Source: DATGEP01 sp035310125 (lineage in GTDB: Bacteria; Chloroflexota; Ktedonobacteria; Ktedonobacterales; JADMIN01). From it: DNA of 46,712 nt. Both the position numbers and the translations under genes were made by a program. Below, piece by piece: positions 23,110-30,607 of the stretch. The notes under the pieces were generated by a model that saw nothing but the letters and a program-made list of their open reading frames with translations, was not told where the DNA came from and made no database searches. Every line of letters begins with the position of its first letter. Within the stretch, counting starts at the first letter, position 1. The stretch is from the NCBI GenBank assembly GCA_035310125.1, contig DATGEP010000203.1, positions 1 through 46,712 on the forward strand, given 5' to 3'.

Positions 23110-24253
23110 CGCGCCCGCACCAATCTCACTGGGCGCTCACCCACGGATTCTGGTCGTCAAGCTCGCCACACTGGGCGATCTCTTGCTGGCGACACCAGCG
23201 CTTCGTGCGCTGCGACTGCGCTATCCGCTGGCGCGGCTGGATGTGCTAACGACGGAAGCATCGGCGTGCCTGGTGCGCGAATCACCGCTGGTAGACCACA
23301 CTTTTACCCTCGACAAGTATGCCTTCGATGCGCCCAGCGACATCCTCCGTCAACCCTCCCGTCTGCTGCGAATCCTTCCCGTGCTGGCCGCGCTGCGGCG
23401 CAACAACTATCACGCCGTACTGCTGCTCCACCACCTGACACTGGCGTTTGGCCGGCTCAAATATCGGGCGCTGCTGGCGGCCATCAACCCGCGCTGCTCC
23501 GCTGGGCTGGATAATGGACATGGCGGATTTCTCGATCTGCGCGTGCCGGACCTCGGATTCGGCGACCGTCACGAGGCTGAGTACGCGCTGGCCGTCGCCG
23601 CAGCGGTGGGGGCGCCTCTCCCCCGAAGTGAGCGCGGCGTGCGGATCGCTGACCTGGGCTGGAGCGCCGCTGGCGTGCGACGGCGCGGGTCACCGCCGCT
23701 GGTCGCGCTGCACCCCGGCAGCGGCGGCTATAGTGTGGCGCGTCGCTGGCCCGCCGAGCGCTTCGCGGAGGTTGCCGCCGCGCTGCACGGCGACACCGGC
23801 GCACACGTCGTGCTCGTCGGCGGAGCAGACGAACGCGCGCTGCACACGCACATCCTGGACACGCTGGGGCAGCCGGACTGGGCCACATCGGAGGCGGGGC
23901 AACAGACTCCACGGGAGCTGGCGGAGCGGCTCGGCCAGTGCGCCCTATTCATCGGCAACGACTCATTCCCGATGCACCTTGCAGCGGCTGTGGGAACACC
24001 CGTCGTCGCCATTTTCGGCCCGTCGAACGCCCGCGCGTGGGGACCATATGCGCCGAACACACCGGAGCGCACTGTGGTGATACGCCGGGATGATCTGCCG
24101 TGTAGCCCGTGCTTCTATCGCGGCCATGCCCTCGGCACGCCGGAAGGCTGCCCTCCGCGCCCGTGCCTCACTGAGCTGGGAGCGCAGCCGGTGCTGCGGG
24201 CCGCGCACCATCTCCTCCAAGAGCGAGCGGCTGCCGCTTCATCGGGCGGCTGA
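23084..24253 (+). CDS. Second glycosyltransferase family 9 protein
   Basis: A 389-residue GT9 paralogue of the preceding gene. It has RILVVKLATLGDLLLATPAL, LHPGSGGYSVARRWPAERF and the donor-site segment FIGNDSFPMHLAAAVGTPVV, in which the usual Gly after NDS is Phe. SPCFYRG near the C-terminus matches the family Cys pair. The start is probably ATG 23084 (26-nt overlap with the first GT9); an ATG at 23045 is also in frame. Its 3' end overlaps the convergent radical SAM gene by 86 bp. Two tandem GT9 enzymes usually act in succession on one glycan. Confidence 0.92.
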   Translation: MPHSRHLPDAPAPISLGAHPRILVVKLATLGDLLLATPALRALRLRYPLARLDVLTTEASACLVRESPLVDHTFTLDKYAFDAPSDILRQPSRLLRILPVLAALRRNNYHAVLLLHHLTLAFGRLKYRALLAAINPRCSAGLDNGHGGFLDLRVPDLGFGDRHEAEYALAVAAAVGAPLPRSERGVRIADLGWSAAGVRRRGSPPLVALHPGSGGYSVARRWPAERFAEVAAALHGDTGAHVVLVGGADERALHTHILDTLGQPDWATSEAGQQTPRELAERLGQCALFIGNDSFPMHLAAAVGTPVVAIFGPSNARAWGPYAPNTPERTVVIRRDDLPCSPCFYRGHALGTPEGCPPRPCLTELGAQPVLRAAHHLLQERAAAASSGG

Positions 24254-25472
24254 AATTGCCGATTTCTACATCGGGCAGCTCGCGTTTCAGCAGCGCGATC
24301 AGGTTGGGAATGCCAAGTGGATGGCCAGCGGGGCGCGGCACACGCGGTAGGAAGACCTCGGGGTCAATGTTGAGGTTGCGCAGCTGCACGAGCCGCACGC
24401 CTGTCTCGCGCAGGAACGCCACCAACGCTTCCGCTTCGTCTTCCGCGTCCACGTAGCCCGGATAACACAACAAGTTGATCGAGCTGTATACACCAGCGTC
24501 ACGCGCGAGTATCAGGGACCGTTTCACGTCATCCAGCGAATACCCGATGGGACGATAGTACGGATTGTAGGTTTCGGGCCGCGCCGAAATCGTGCTGGCG
24601 CGAATCGTATCGAGTCCGGCGTCGTAGAGGCGCTGGAGGGCGCGCGGCTGGCTGGCATTCGTATTGATGTTGATCGTTCCCTGGAGGGTGCGAGCGCGAA
24701 TGGCGCGGATGGCGCGCTCGATCAAACGCGCCTGCAACAGGGGCTCGCCCTCGCAGCCTTGCCCAAAGCTGAGGATCGCGTCCGGCGCATGCTCAAGATG
24801 CGTGATGGCGACCGCTACAATCTCGTCCACTGACGGCACGAATAAGAGCCGGTCCTGTGGCGAGACGAGCAATTCTTCTTCTTGCTTGGAAATGCAGCCG
24901 ACGCAGCGCGCGTTGCATCCGGCGGAGACGGCAACCGCGCCTTCCCAACGATGGAGGAAGATGTTGCTAGCGGTGGGGCAGTGATAGTCGAGCGCACAGT
25001 GGGCGTGCTGGCGCAGCACGCGGTTATGCGGCTCGGCGGCGATACGTTGCTGAACGAGCCGCTCCAGCCGCCGGACATCGAAGCTGCTAGGCGCCCAGCG
25101 CGCTGGGTTGTCGGTGCGCACGGCAGCCACATAGAGACGGCCCCGCCAGCCCGCAATCGCGGTATACCCGAAGAAAGGCAACGGCTCCGTCGCGGGTGTC
25201 TTCTCATAGGCTGGCAGTCGCGTGCGCGTGAAGCCAATTGGCAGGAGCGCGGCCAGCGCCCATCCTTGCCGCTCAGGTATGACCGCGCGGTCTCCGCTGG
25301 CGTCCAGTCCAACAGAGAGCCGGTTTGGCAGCATGGAGAGCGTGGTATCGTCCGGTAATGGGATGAGGTCCGCGATTTGGAGCGGACGCCCCTCGAAATC
25401 CAGGGCGCGCAGTGAGCGCCGCTCGCCTATCCCGTTATCCGGGGTGCTAAAAACCACATAGGGATATGTCAC
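24168..25472 (-). CDS. Radical SAM protein of unknown function
   Basis: A 434-residue protein. A radical SAM domain begins at about 178 with C186-x3-C190-x2-C193 (CNARCVGC), followed by SFGQGCEGEPLL in the SAM-binding position and NTNASQP. The 175-residue N-terminal part is a beta-rich region with HCALDYHCPTA just before the radical domain; its function is unknown. No SPASM-type C-terminal Cys cluster is present, so peptide maturation is not indicated. The start is GTG 25472 with AAGGA upstream; it lies 11 nt after a small conserved-looking gene. The 86-bp 3' overlap with the GT9 gene on the other strand is unusual. The substrate is unknown. Confidence 0.9.
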   Translation of the reverse strand: MTYPYVVFSTPDNGIGERRSLRALDFEGRPLQIADLIPLPDDTTLSMLPNRLSVGLDASGDRAVIPERQGWALAALLPIGFTRTRLPAYEKTPATEPLPFFGYTAIAGWRGRLYVAAVRTDNPARWAPSSFDVRRLERLVQQRIAAEPHNRVLRQHAHCALDYHCPTASNIFLHRWEGAVAVSAGCNARCVGCISKQEEELLVSPQDRLLFVPSVDEIVAVAITHLEHAPDAILSFGQGCEGEPLLQARLIERAIRAIRARTLQGTININTNASQPRALQRLYDAGLDTIRASTISARPETYNPYYRPIGYSLDDVKRSLILARDAGVYSSINLLCYPGYVDAEDEAEALVAFLRETGVRLVQLRNLNIDPEVFLPRVPRPAGHPLGIPNLIALLKRELPDVEIGNFSRPMKRQPLALGGDGARPAAPAALPAQ

Positions 25473-25483
25473 GTCAATTTTCC

Positions 25484-25813
25484 TTAGTAGGGAAGCTCCG
25501 CCTCGGGCAACAGAACATTATCGCCGGTGGTAGCGGGGTCCAGATCGGCATCCTCAAGTGTGCGCTCGAACACATCCGGAATGGAGGTTGCCGCCATGGC
25601 AGCGCCCAGAGACTCAGATCCAGCATGATCATACACGAAACTCACCACGATGGTCGTCAAATGCTCTCCGGGAGTTCGCGCGCTTTGGGACGAGGACTGC
25701 GCCATGTGTAGAATGCGTGGATGCTCACGCTCCATCCATTCATTGATCTCACGCTCCATGCGGGCCAGGGCAGTGACATCCGATGCGCTGCTAAATGTCT
25801 TGTAGCATGGCAT
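25484..25813 (-). CDS. Small acidic hypothetical protein
   Basis: A 109-residue soluble protein. The segment LARMEREINEWMEREHPRILHMAQS (two parts, about 16-40) is an amphipathic helix, followed by LTTIVVSFVYDHA, a probable beta strand, and an acidic C-terminal tail. No known family is recognised. It is 11 nt upstream of the radical SAM gene on the same strand, so the two may be co-expressed; a role as partner or substrate of that enzyme is a guess. Confidence 0.6.
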   Translation of the reverse strand: MPCYKTFSSASDVTALARMEREINEWMEREHPRILHMAQSSSQSARTPGEHLTTIVVSFVYDHAGSESLGAAMAATSIPDVFERTLEDADLDPATTGDNVLLPEAELPY

Positions 25814-25894
25814 AGAGCGCCTCCAATCTCACCACGTGCGCACGGCGACATAGCACGCGCGCCGTACACTGCCGCCGCCGGCTAGGCCGTGGGC

Positions 25895-26347
25895 TTAGCG
25901 CGCTGAGCGTGTGAACACCGCGAACAGCAGCCGCCAAATACCCAGGAACACGGCGTTCGCGATGAGCACGACAATCGCGAAGGAGAGCGGCACCCGGTGA
26001 TCCGGGGCGAACGCCCAGCGCAGCACCAGAGCCACCGGCCACGCCGCAAGCCACGCTAGCTCGGTGCGGACCAGCATGCGCCTGGGGGCGCCGACCAGCG
26101 AGCGCCGAAACGCGCCCGCAAATGGCGACACCAGGAACCAGCCTAGCGCGAACGGTGCGGCGGTCGTCGCGATGCGCGCTATCGCGCCCAACCCGCTCGC
26201 TTCGTGATGAGTGTTGCGGCCCACGCCCGCGAAGACGAGAAATGAGATGATGTCACCCGCCACAAGCGCGGCGCGAGGCCACATGGCTCGCTCATCAGGC
26301 GAATGGACACGCAAGGAAGTTGCGCTGGAGATCACCGATTTGTGCAT
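25895..26347 (-). CDS. DUF3054 family membrane protein
   Basis: A 150-residue protein with four predicted spans (about 28-45, 55-78, 97-112 and 120-143). GDIISFLVFAGVGRNTHHE and the PFALGWFLVSPFAG segment match the DUF3054 family of Actinobacteria, Chloroflexota and Haloarchaea, whose function is unknown. It begins 6 nt after the zinc-ribbon membrane protein gene, so they form one transcript downstream of the ctaE terminator. Confidence 0.8.
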   Translation of the reverse strand: MHKSVISSATSLRVHSPDERAMWPRAALVAGDIISFLVFAGVGRNTHHEASGLGAIARIATTAAPFALGWFLVSPFAGAFRRSLVGAPRRMLVRTELAWLAAWPVALVLRWAFAPDHRVPLSFAIVVLIANAVFLGIWRLLFAVFTRSAR

Positions 26348-26353
26348 GCGCCC

Positions 26354-26764
26354 CTACTTCATGATGCCCGCGATGGCCACAATCACAGCCAGATGGACGA
26401 GCATCGTAATCAAGAATATCCAGAAGAACACTTTCATCCACGACGCATCGCTCAATTGCCCAAATTGGGTGTGGCGCGCGGCGGGGGATCGCTCCGTCGA
26501 GACGATCCCAATGGCGACCCGTAGCCGCAAGGGGGAACGCACCGGCGCCCGCTCCATTTGCACATGCACCGCATCGTTGCAGTCAGCGCAAAGCACCCAT
26601 GATTGGCGCGGGTCTGGAACATCCCCCGTCTCTTCAAGATAAGAGATCGTGGTGCCGAGCCGGCGCTTGCAGATGTCGCAGCGCAACGTCTCAAGCTGTA
26701 CACGCGAACCACTCGCGTCTTCCGGGGTCGTTTGAGCGCCTCTTGCATGAAGAGATTGGCCCAT
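26354..26764 (-). CDS. Zinc-ribbon protein with C-terminal membrane anchor
   Basis: A 136-residue protein. A treble-clef-like or ribbon motif is formed by CDIC (about 29-32) and CADC (about 59-62), followed by a basic stretch and a single C-terminal membrane span (about 109-133). No enzyme motif is seen. The start is ATG 26764, preceded by GGAAGGAAGAG; an upstream in-frame TTG at 26791 precedes this ribosome site and is rejected. It lies just after the terminator that ends the oxidase operon and is probably co-transcribed with the DUF3054 gene. Metal sensing or assembly is possible but unproven. Confidence 0.7.
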   Translation of the reverse strand: MGQSLHARGAQTTPEDASGSRVQLETLRCDICKRRLGTTISYLEETGDVPDPRQSWVLCADCNDAVHVQMERAPVRSPLRLRVAIGIVSTERSPAARHTQFGQLSDASWMKVFFWIFLITMLVHLAVIVAIAGIMK

Positions 26765-26798
26765 GCGTGGCTCTTCCTTCCCGTGGCGCAATAGATAT

Positions 26799-26823
26799 CA
26801 GGGCGAGAGGTTATCTCGCCCTG
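26799..26823 (-). terminator. Stem-loop at the end of the oxidase/ccm cluster
   Basis: A perfect 10-bp inverted repeat (CAGGGCGAGA-N5-TCTCGCCCTG) lies 54 nt past the ctaE stop. AT-rich flanks are present on both sides, but there is no long T-run, so termination in either direction is plausible. Confidence 0.65.
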
Positions 26824-26876
26824 ATTATACTACAGCAAGGCGTACGCCACTGGATCGCGGCACACACATGTCGTAG

Positions 26877-27488
26877 CTACAGGAGGTATATCACGCTGAA
26901 GAGGATGATCCACACGACATCTACGAAGTGCCAATACATCTCCGCGGCGGTGACGGCGAAGTGCTTATCCTTCGAGAAGTGTCCCCTGGCGCCGCGCGTT
27001 GCGCAGACAAGCAGGAATATGACACCCGCGGTAACGTGCGCGCCGTGGAAGCCCGTCAGCACAAAGAATGTTGAGCCGAAGGTGCCGGAATCGGGAGTAA
27101 AGGCCCGCCCCGCGAATGCGGCGTGAGTGTACTCGTAGGCCTGGCCGCTGAGGAAGATGGCGCCCATCAGTGCGGTCAGCCCAACCAGCCGCCAGCCAAG
27201 CTTCGTCTTGCCCCGTGCGAAGGCGCGGGCGCCGAAGTGCATAGGGAAACTACTGGCAAGCAGAATGCACGTGTTTATGATCGGAATGAGGCGCTCGAAC
27301 TCGAAGCTCGTATAGGGCGCTGGCGGCCACTGGCCGGCACGTACCCGCAGGTAGAGGTACGCGGCAATCAGGTTCGCGAAGAACACGGCCTCGGACGCGA
27401 GGAAAAAGACCATGCCATACCACGCGATTGGCCGGATATGCGGTGTGGCTTCCTCGCGCGCTTCGACCCGGCTAACTGCTGTGCTCAT
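26877..27488 (-). CDS. ctaE: Cytochrome c oxidase subunit III
   Basis: A 203-residue, five-span form of subunit III, as in many bacteria that lack the first two helices. Landmarks are WYGMVFFLASEAVFFANLIAAY, the FHGAHVTAGVIFLL stretch with its conserved His, and the C-terminal EMYWHFVDVVWIILFSVIYLL. It stabilises subunit I and proton uptake. It ends the cluster, 26 nt after the subunit IV-like gene, while ctaC and ctaD lie 10 kb upstream with the whole ccm set between them. Confidence 0.95.
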   Translation of the reverse strand: MSTAVSRVEAREEATPHIRPIAWYGMVFFLASEAVFFANLIAAYLYLRVRAGQWPPAPYTSFEFERLIPIINTCILLASSFPMHFGARAFARGKTKLGWRLVGLTALMGAIFLSGQAYEYTHAAFAGRAFTPDSGTFGSTFFVLTGFHGAHVTAGVIFLLVCATRGARGHFSKDKHFAVTAAEMYWHFVDVVWIILFSVIYLL

Positions 27489-27514
27489 CTCTACAATCCC
27501 TCTTCTTCAGTAGA

Positions 27515-27994
27515 CTATACTGGCTCAAGTCCCCAGCCGACCATGCTGATGAATACGCAGACCAGGCCAATAGCGACTATGGTGAGTGCGATTGGAGTGG
27601 CGAGCACGTTCTCCCAGCTGAGAAATCCCAGGAACGTGAATGCCGCCGATGCGGCAAGGAGGAGCGGCCAATAGCTCGGACCCGGCAGGTGCGGTCCGGC
27701 ATGCTCCTCCGCCCCAGCGGCCATCGCGGCAAAGGCAGGTTCCGCGACCGCGACAGCCACGGGCGTCGTGATCTCGCGAACGCTGGGCACGAAGCCAATC
27801 TGCCGCATCTGGCGTGATGCGTCGGCGAGATCACCCGGCTCATTGCGGACGAGCAGCGACTTGACGTTCTTGAAGACCCAGAACTGGTCCGCGTCCAGGC
27901 CCTTGGCCAGCGCGTCCAGCTCGCCATCGTGGCGAATGAAGGTCGCCGTCGCGCCGCCAGGGTGCGTGTAGATTGCCTCATAATTCTCGGGCAT
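27515..27994 (-). CDS. Cytochrome oxidase subunit IV-like protein with extra N-terminal domain
   Basis: A 159-residue protein. The C-terminal part (about 103-159) has two membrane spans and begins LPGPSYWPLLLA, the pattern of subunit IV/CtaF-like proteins of Chloroflexota and Actinobacteria. The first 80 residues form a soluble domain (ATFIRHDGELDALAKGL, QFWVFKNVKSLLVRNE, RQIGFVPSVREI) that I do not recognise; an Ala/Glu-rich linker follows. It lies directly before ctaE. The soluble part should face the cytoplasm if the two spans form a hairpin. Assignment as an oxidase subunit is by context and the C-terminal motif. Confidence 0.75.
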   Translation of the reverse strand: MPENYEAIYTHPGGATATFIRHDGELDALAKGLDADQFWVFKNVKSLLVRNEPGDLADASRQMRQIGFVPSVREITTPVAVAVAEPAFAAMAAGAEEHAGPHLPGPSYWPLLLAASAAFTFLGFLSWENVLATPIALTIVAIGLVCVFISMVGWGLEPV

Positions 27995-28069
27995 ACCGCC
28001 ATCTCCTCCACACTATCCAAATCGCAGGCCACCGCAGAGTGGCCGACATGCCTACCACGACGAAACTCA

Positions 28070-28075
28070 ACTATA
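28070..28075 (-). promoter_or_regulatory. Possible internal promoter before the subunit IV-like gene
   Basis: TATAGT on the minus strand within the 156-nt gap after ccmD, with no convincing -35. A bulged hairpin (GTCC/GGAC and GCACT/AGTGC arms, near 28103-28126) lies upstream of it. These suggest that the last two genes can be transcribed apart from the ccm genes. Confidence 0.35.
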
Positions 28076-28150
28076 CTAACACGGAACCGGCGGCGCGGGC
28101 TAGCACTTTGTCCGTTGGACAGTGCGCCAGCCGCGCCGAATGCTCAACGC

Positions 28151-28315
28151 CTAGCTGGTCGTGGTAGCTGCACGGTCGCGCTCTTCTACCAGCTCGCGCA
28201 CGGTTTCCAGCTCGGTATGAACGCCGCGAATGCGCAGCGCGATCCAGCCGAGGTAGCCCAGCAGCGCAAGCCATACAATGCCGTAGGCGATGACCAGGAA
28301 TGCTAAATCCCCCAT
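28151..28315 (-). CDS. ccmD: CcmD-like haem exporter small subunit
   Basis: A 54-residue protein starting ATG 28315 and ending TAG. It begins MGDLAFLVIAYGIVWLALLG, a single membrane span, and ends in a charged helix with RIRGVHTELETVRELVEERD. Size, single span, basic-then-acidic tail and position 6 nt after ccmC all match CcmD, which holds the CcmABC-CcmE complex together and helps release holo-CcmE. The sequence itself is poorly conserved in this family, so context carries much of the call. Confidence 0.85.
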   Translation of the reverse strand: MGDLAFLVIAYGIVWLALLGYLGWIALRIRGVHTELETVRELVEERDRAATTTS

Positions 28316-28321
28316 CGTGAG

Positions 28322-29113
28322 TTACCTCTCATCTAGCTCGACGAGCGCCCGCAGCCGCAATGCCTCATGCTGCATGCGCTGCAAACGATACGTCTGGATC
28401 AGCAGGTAGCCGAACAGCAACGTGAATGCCAGCAGGCACACCATTACCGTAATGACCACCGACGCGGGCGACTGATTGGCGCCGCCACCGAGAACTTCAC
28501 GTGGTGGGTGCAACGTGTTCCACCACGTGATGGACATGTAGTTGATCGGAACACCAACGAAGGCCACGATGCCGAGCACAGCCGCCGCACGGGCGCCGCT
28601 CTCCGAGCGGCCCGTGTAGGAGCGCAACAGCAGATAGCCTACGTAGACGAACCACAGAATAAGCGATGTGGTGAGCCGGGCGTCCCACTCCCACCACCAG
28701 CCCAGGGCGCCCTTGCCCCAGAGCGAGCCGGTGATGAGCACCAGCGTGGTGAATACAGCGCCAATCTCGGCGCTCGCCCGCGCCAACCAGTCCCAGCGCT
28801 CGTCCTTACGCCAGAGATACAGGATGCTGGCGACGCAGACGAAGAAGAAGGCCAGGTACGCGACCCAGGCAATGGGCACATGAAAGTATTCGATGCGCTG
28901 CACCTGATCAAGCGTCACATTTGTCGGCGAATAGGCGTAGTCTGTCGGCGCGTACGCAAATGCCATCCAGATGCCAAGCATCAGTGTGATGACAGTCGCG
29001 GCGCCAAGGACATATTCGCCGTAGTGTGCGACCGGACCCAGCCACGCGGGGAGACGCCGGCGCGGCGCCATCGGTGGTGCCGTTTTTGCCGGACTTCGAC
29101 TCGCAAGTTGCAT
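28322..29113 (-). CDS. ccmC: Haem exporter protein CcmC
   Basis: A 263-residue, six-span haem-handling protein. The tryptophan-rich signature runs from WGKGALGWWWEWDARLTT (132-149), with likely haem-ligand histidines His78 (EYFHVPIAW) and His202 (WNTLHPP). CcmC presents haem to CcmE at the outer membrane face. The N-terminus has an extra 25-residue hydrophilic tail, and the C-terminus extends about 25 residues past the last span. It is preceded by ccmB (52-nt gap) and followed by ccmD. Confidence 0.96.
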   Translation of the reverse strand: MQLASRSPAKTAPPMAPRRRLPAWLGPVAHYGEYVLGAATVITLMLGIWMAFAYAPTDYAYSPTNVTLDQVQRIEYFHVPIAWVAYLAFFFVCVASILYLWRKDERWDWLARASAEIGAVFTTLVLITGSLWGKGALGWWWEWDARLTTSLILWFVYVGYLLLRSYTGRSESGARAAAVLGIVAFVGVPINYMSITWWNTLHPPREVLGGGANQSPASVVITVMVCLLAFTLLFGYLLIQTYRLQRMQHEALRLRALVELDER

Positions 29114-29165
29114 AACCTATCCCCCAACTCTGCTCTCGCGACGCGAGAGGCGGAGCATATGGCTT

Positions 29166-29843
29166 CTACTCCTCGACCACGTACTGGAACGTGAGCGCTG
29201 AGAGGCTCAGGAAAATCACATCAAATGCCAGAACGAGACCAAGCCAGGGCGCGTCACCACTCACGGGACTCACGAGCGATTGCGTGGCTTTGACAGCGCC
29301 AATGACTATCGGGACGATCATCGGAAAGACCAGCAGCGGCAGGAGCACTTCACGAGCGCGGGTGTTTGCCGCGACCGCTGAGAAGAGCGTGCCGATCGAA
29401 GCGATGCCGATGGTACCGCCAAGCACGACGGGAATCAGCAGGCCGGTGATAATGGGAATATTGTAGATGACCGCGAAGACAGGAACGGCGACGATCTCCA
29501 CGGCGGTAATGAACAGCACGTTGCCCAGCAACTTTGCCAGATAGATCGCTTTGCGGTCCACTGGACAGAGCAGCAGACGGTCCATGGAGCCGCGATCCTG
29601 TTCGGCGTTGAATGTTCGCCCAAGTCCGAGCATGCTCGCGAAGACGAACGCGACCCAGAGCGCACCAGGCGCGACGGCAACGAGATTGTCGGTGCGTAAA
29701 TCGAACGCGAAGTTGAATACAACGAGCACCAGCAACGCGAAGAGACCCATACCGATCCAGACCTGCCGGCTGCGCAGCTCGCAGCGCAGATCTTTCCAGA
29801 TGATAGCCCAGACCTGGCTCCAGAAGAGGCGCGTGTCACTCAT
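29166..29843 (-). CDS. ccmB: Haem exporter permease CcmB
   Basis: A 225-residue six-span permease. FxxxxAxIWKDLRCELRSR at the N-terminus, the LGLGRTFNAEQDRGSMDRLLLCPVD stretch (two parts), and VLLPLLVFPMIVPIVIGAVKAT are typical CcmB features. With CcmA it forms the ABC module needed to release haem-loaded CcmE from CcmCD. Its ATG overlaps the ccmA stop by 4 nt. Confidence 0.95.
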   Translation of the reverse strand: MSDTRLFWSQVWAIIWKDLRCELRSRQVWIGMGLFALLVLVVFNFAFDLRTDNLVAVAPGALWVAFVFASMLGLGRTFNAEQDRGSMDRLLLCPVDRKAIYLAKLLGNVLFITAVEIVAVPVFAVIYNIPIITGLLIPVVLGGTIGIASIGTLFSAVAANTRAREVLLPLLVFPMIVPIVIGAVKATQSLVSPVSGDAPWLGLVLAFDVIFLSLSALTFQYVVEE

Positions 29844-30607
29844 CGCTCGCGCCTCCTCGCCACAAACAACTCGCGGACATCGCCGGGGCTTAATGCACGG
29901 GACGGGCCGTTGTATGTGAGGCGCCCGCCGGCCAGCACCAACGTGTCTTCGCCGCGCGACAGCCCATGCGCGATGTTGTGGGTTGTCAGCAGCGTGGCGC
30001 CGCCGGTCGCGGCGCGCTCGGTAATCAGCTCATCCAGGAGCGTAGACGCCTCTTCGTCGAGTCCGGTGTCTGGCTCATCGAGCAAGAGCAGACGCGGCTC
30101 GTGCAAGATGCCGCGCGCGATGGCGAGCCGTTGTGTCTGGCCGCGCGACAACGTGCGCACCCGCTCTCGCGATTTCGCGCGCAGTCCGACGCGCTCCAGC
30201 AGCGCATCGGTGCGCTTCGCGGCGCCGGCCAGGCCGTACATGCGCGCGAAGAAGAGGAGATTCTCGCGAGCGGTAAGGTCATCGTAGACGTGCGGTTGAT
30301 GTCCGACATAGCCAATCAGGCGGCGGAGCGCTGCCGCATCGCGCACCACATCATAGCCCATGACGGTTCCCTGTCCGGCGGATGGCTTGACGAGCGTTGC
30401 GAGAATGCGCAGCAGCGTGGTCTTACCCGCGCCATTCGCACCCAGCAATGCCGCCGTCCCGCCAGCTTTGAGCGTAAACGAGATGTTGCGCAGGACGGGC
30501 CGAAGCTCGTAGGTCTTGCCCAATCCCGTCACTTCGATGGCGGGCAGTAGGCTGGGATGCTGCTCCACGGAAGCCTCCCGTGGGAACGCGACCAGGTGTG
30601 CGTTCAT
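29840..30607 (-). CDS. ccmA: Haem exporter ATPase CcmA
   Basis: A 255-residue ABC ATPase with Walker A GANGAGKTT (56-64), signature LSRGQTQRLAIAR (153-165), Walker B LLLLDEPDTGLDE (173-185) and a TTHNIAHG H-loop. The LSRGQ form of the signature is typical of CcmA. A 25-residue N-terminal extension precedes the ATPase fold. Four-nt overlaps join it to the uncharacterised 519-residue gene upstream and ccmB downstream, implying tight co-translation. Confidence 0.95.
   Translation of the reverse strand: MNAHLVAFPREASVEQHPSLLPAIEVTGLGKTYELRPVLRNISFTLKAGGTAALLGANGAGKTTLLRILATLVKPSAGQGTVMGYDVVRDAAALRRLIGYVGHQPHVYDDLTARENLLFFARMYGLAGAAKRTDALLERVGLRAKSRERVRTLSRGQTQRLAIARGILHEPRLLLLDEPDTGLDEEASTLLDELITERAATGGATLLTTHNIAHGLSRGEDTLVLAGGRLTYNGPSRALSPGDVRELFVARRRER

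Noticed and set aside
28100..28130. Terminator between ccmD and the subunit IV-like gene
   Set aside because: The stem has a two-base bulge and no T-run on either strand; kept only as context for a possible promoter.
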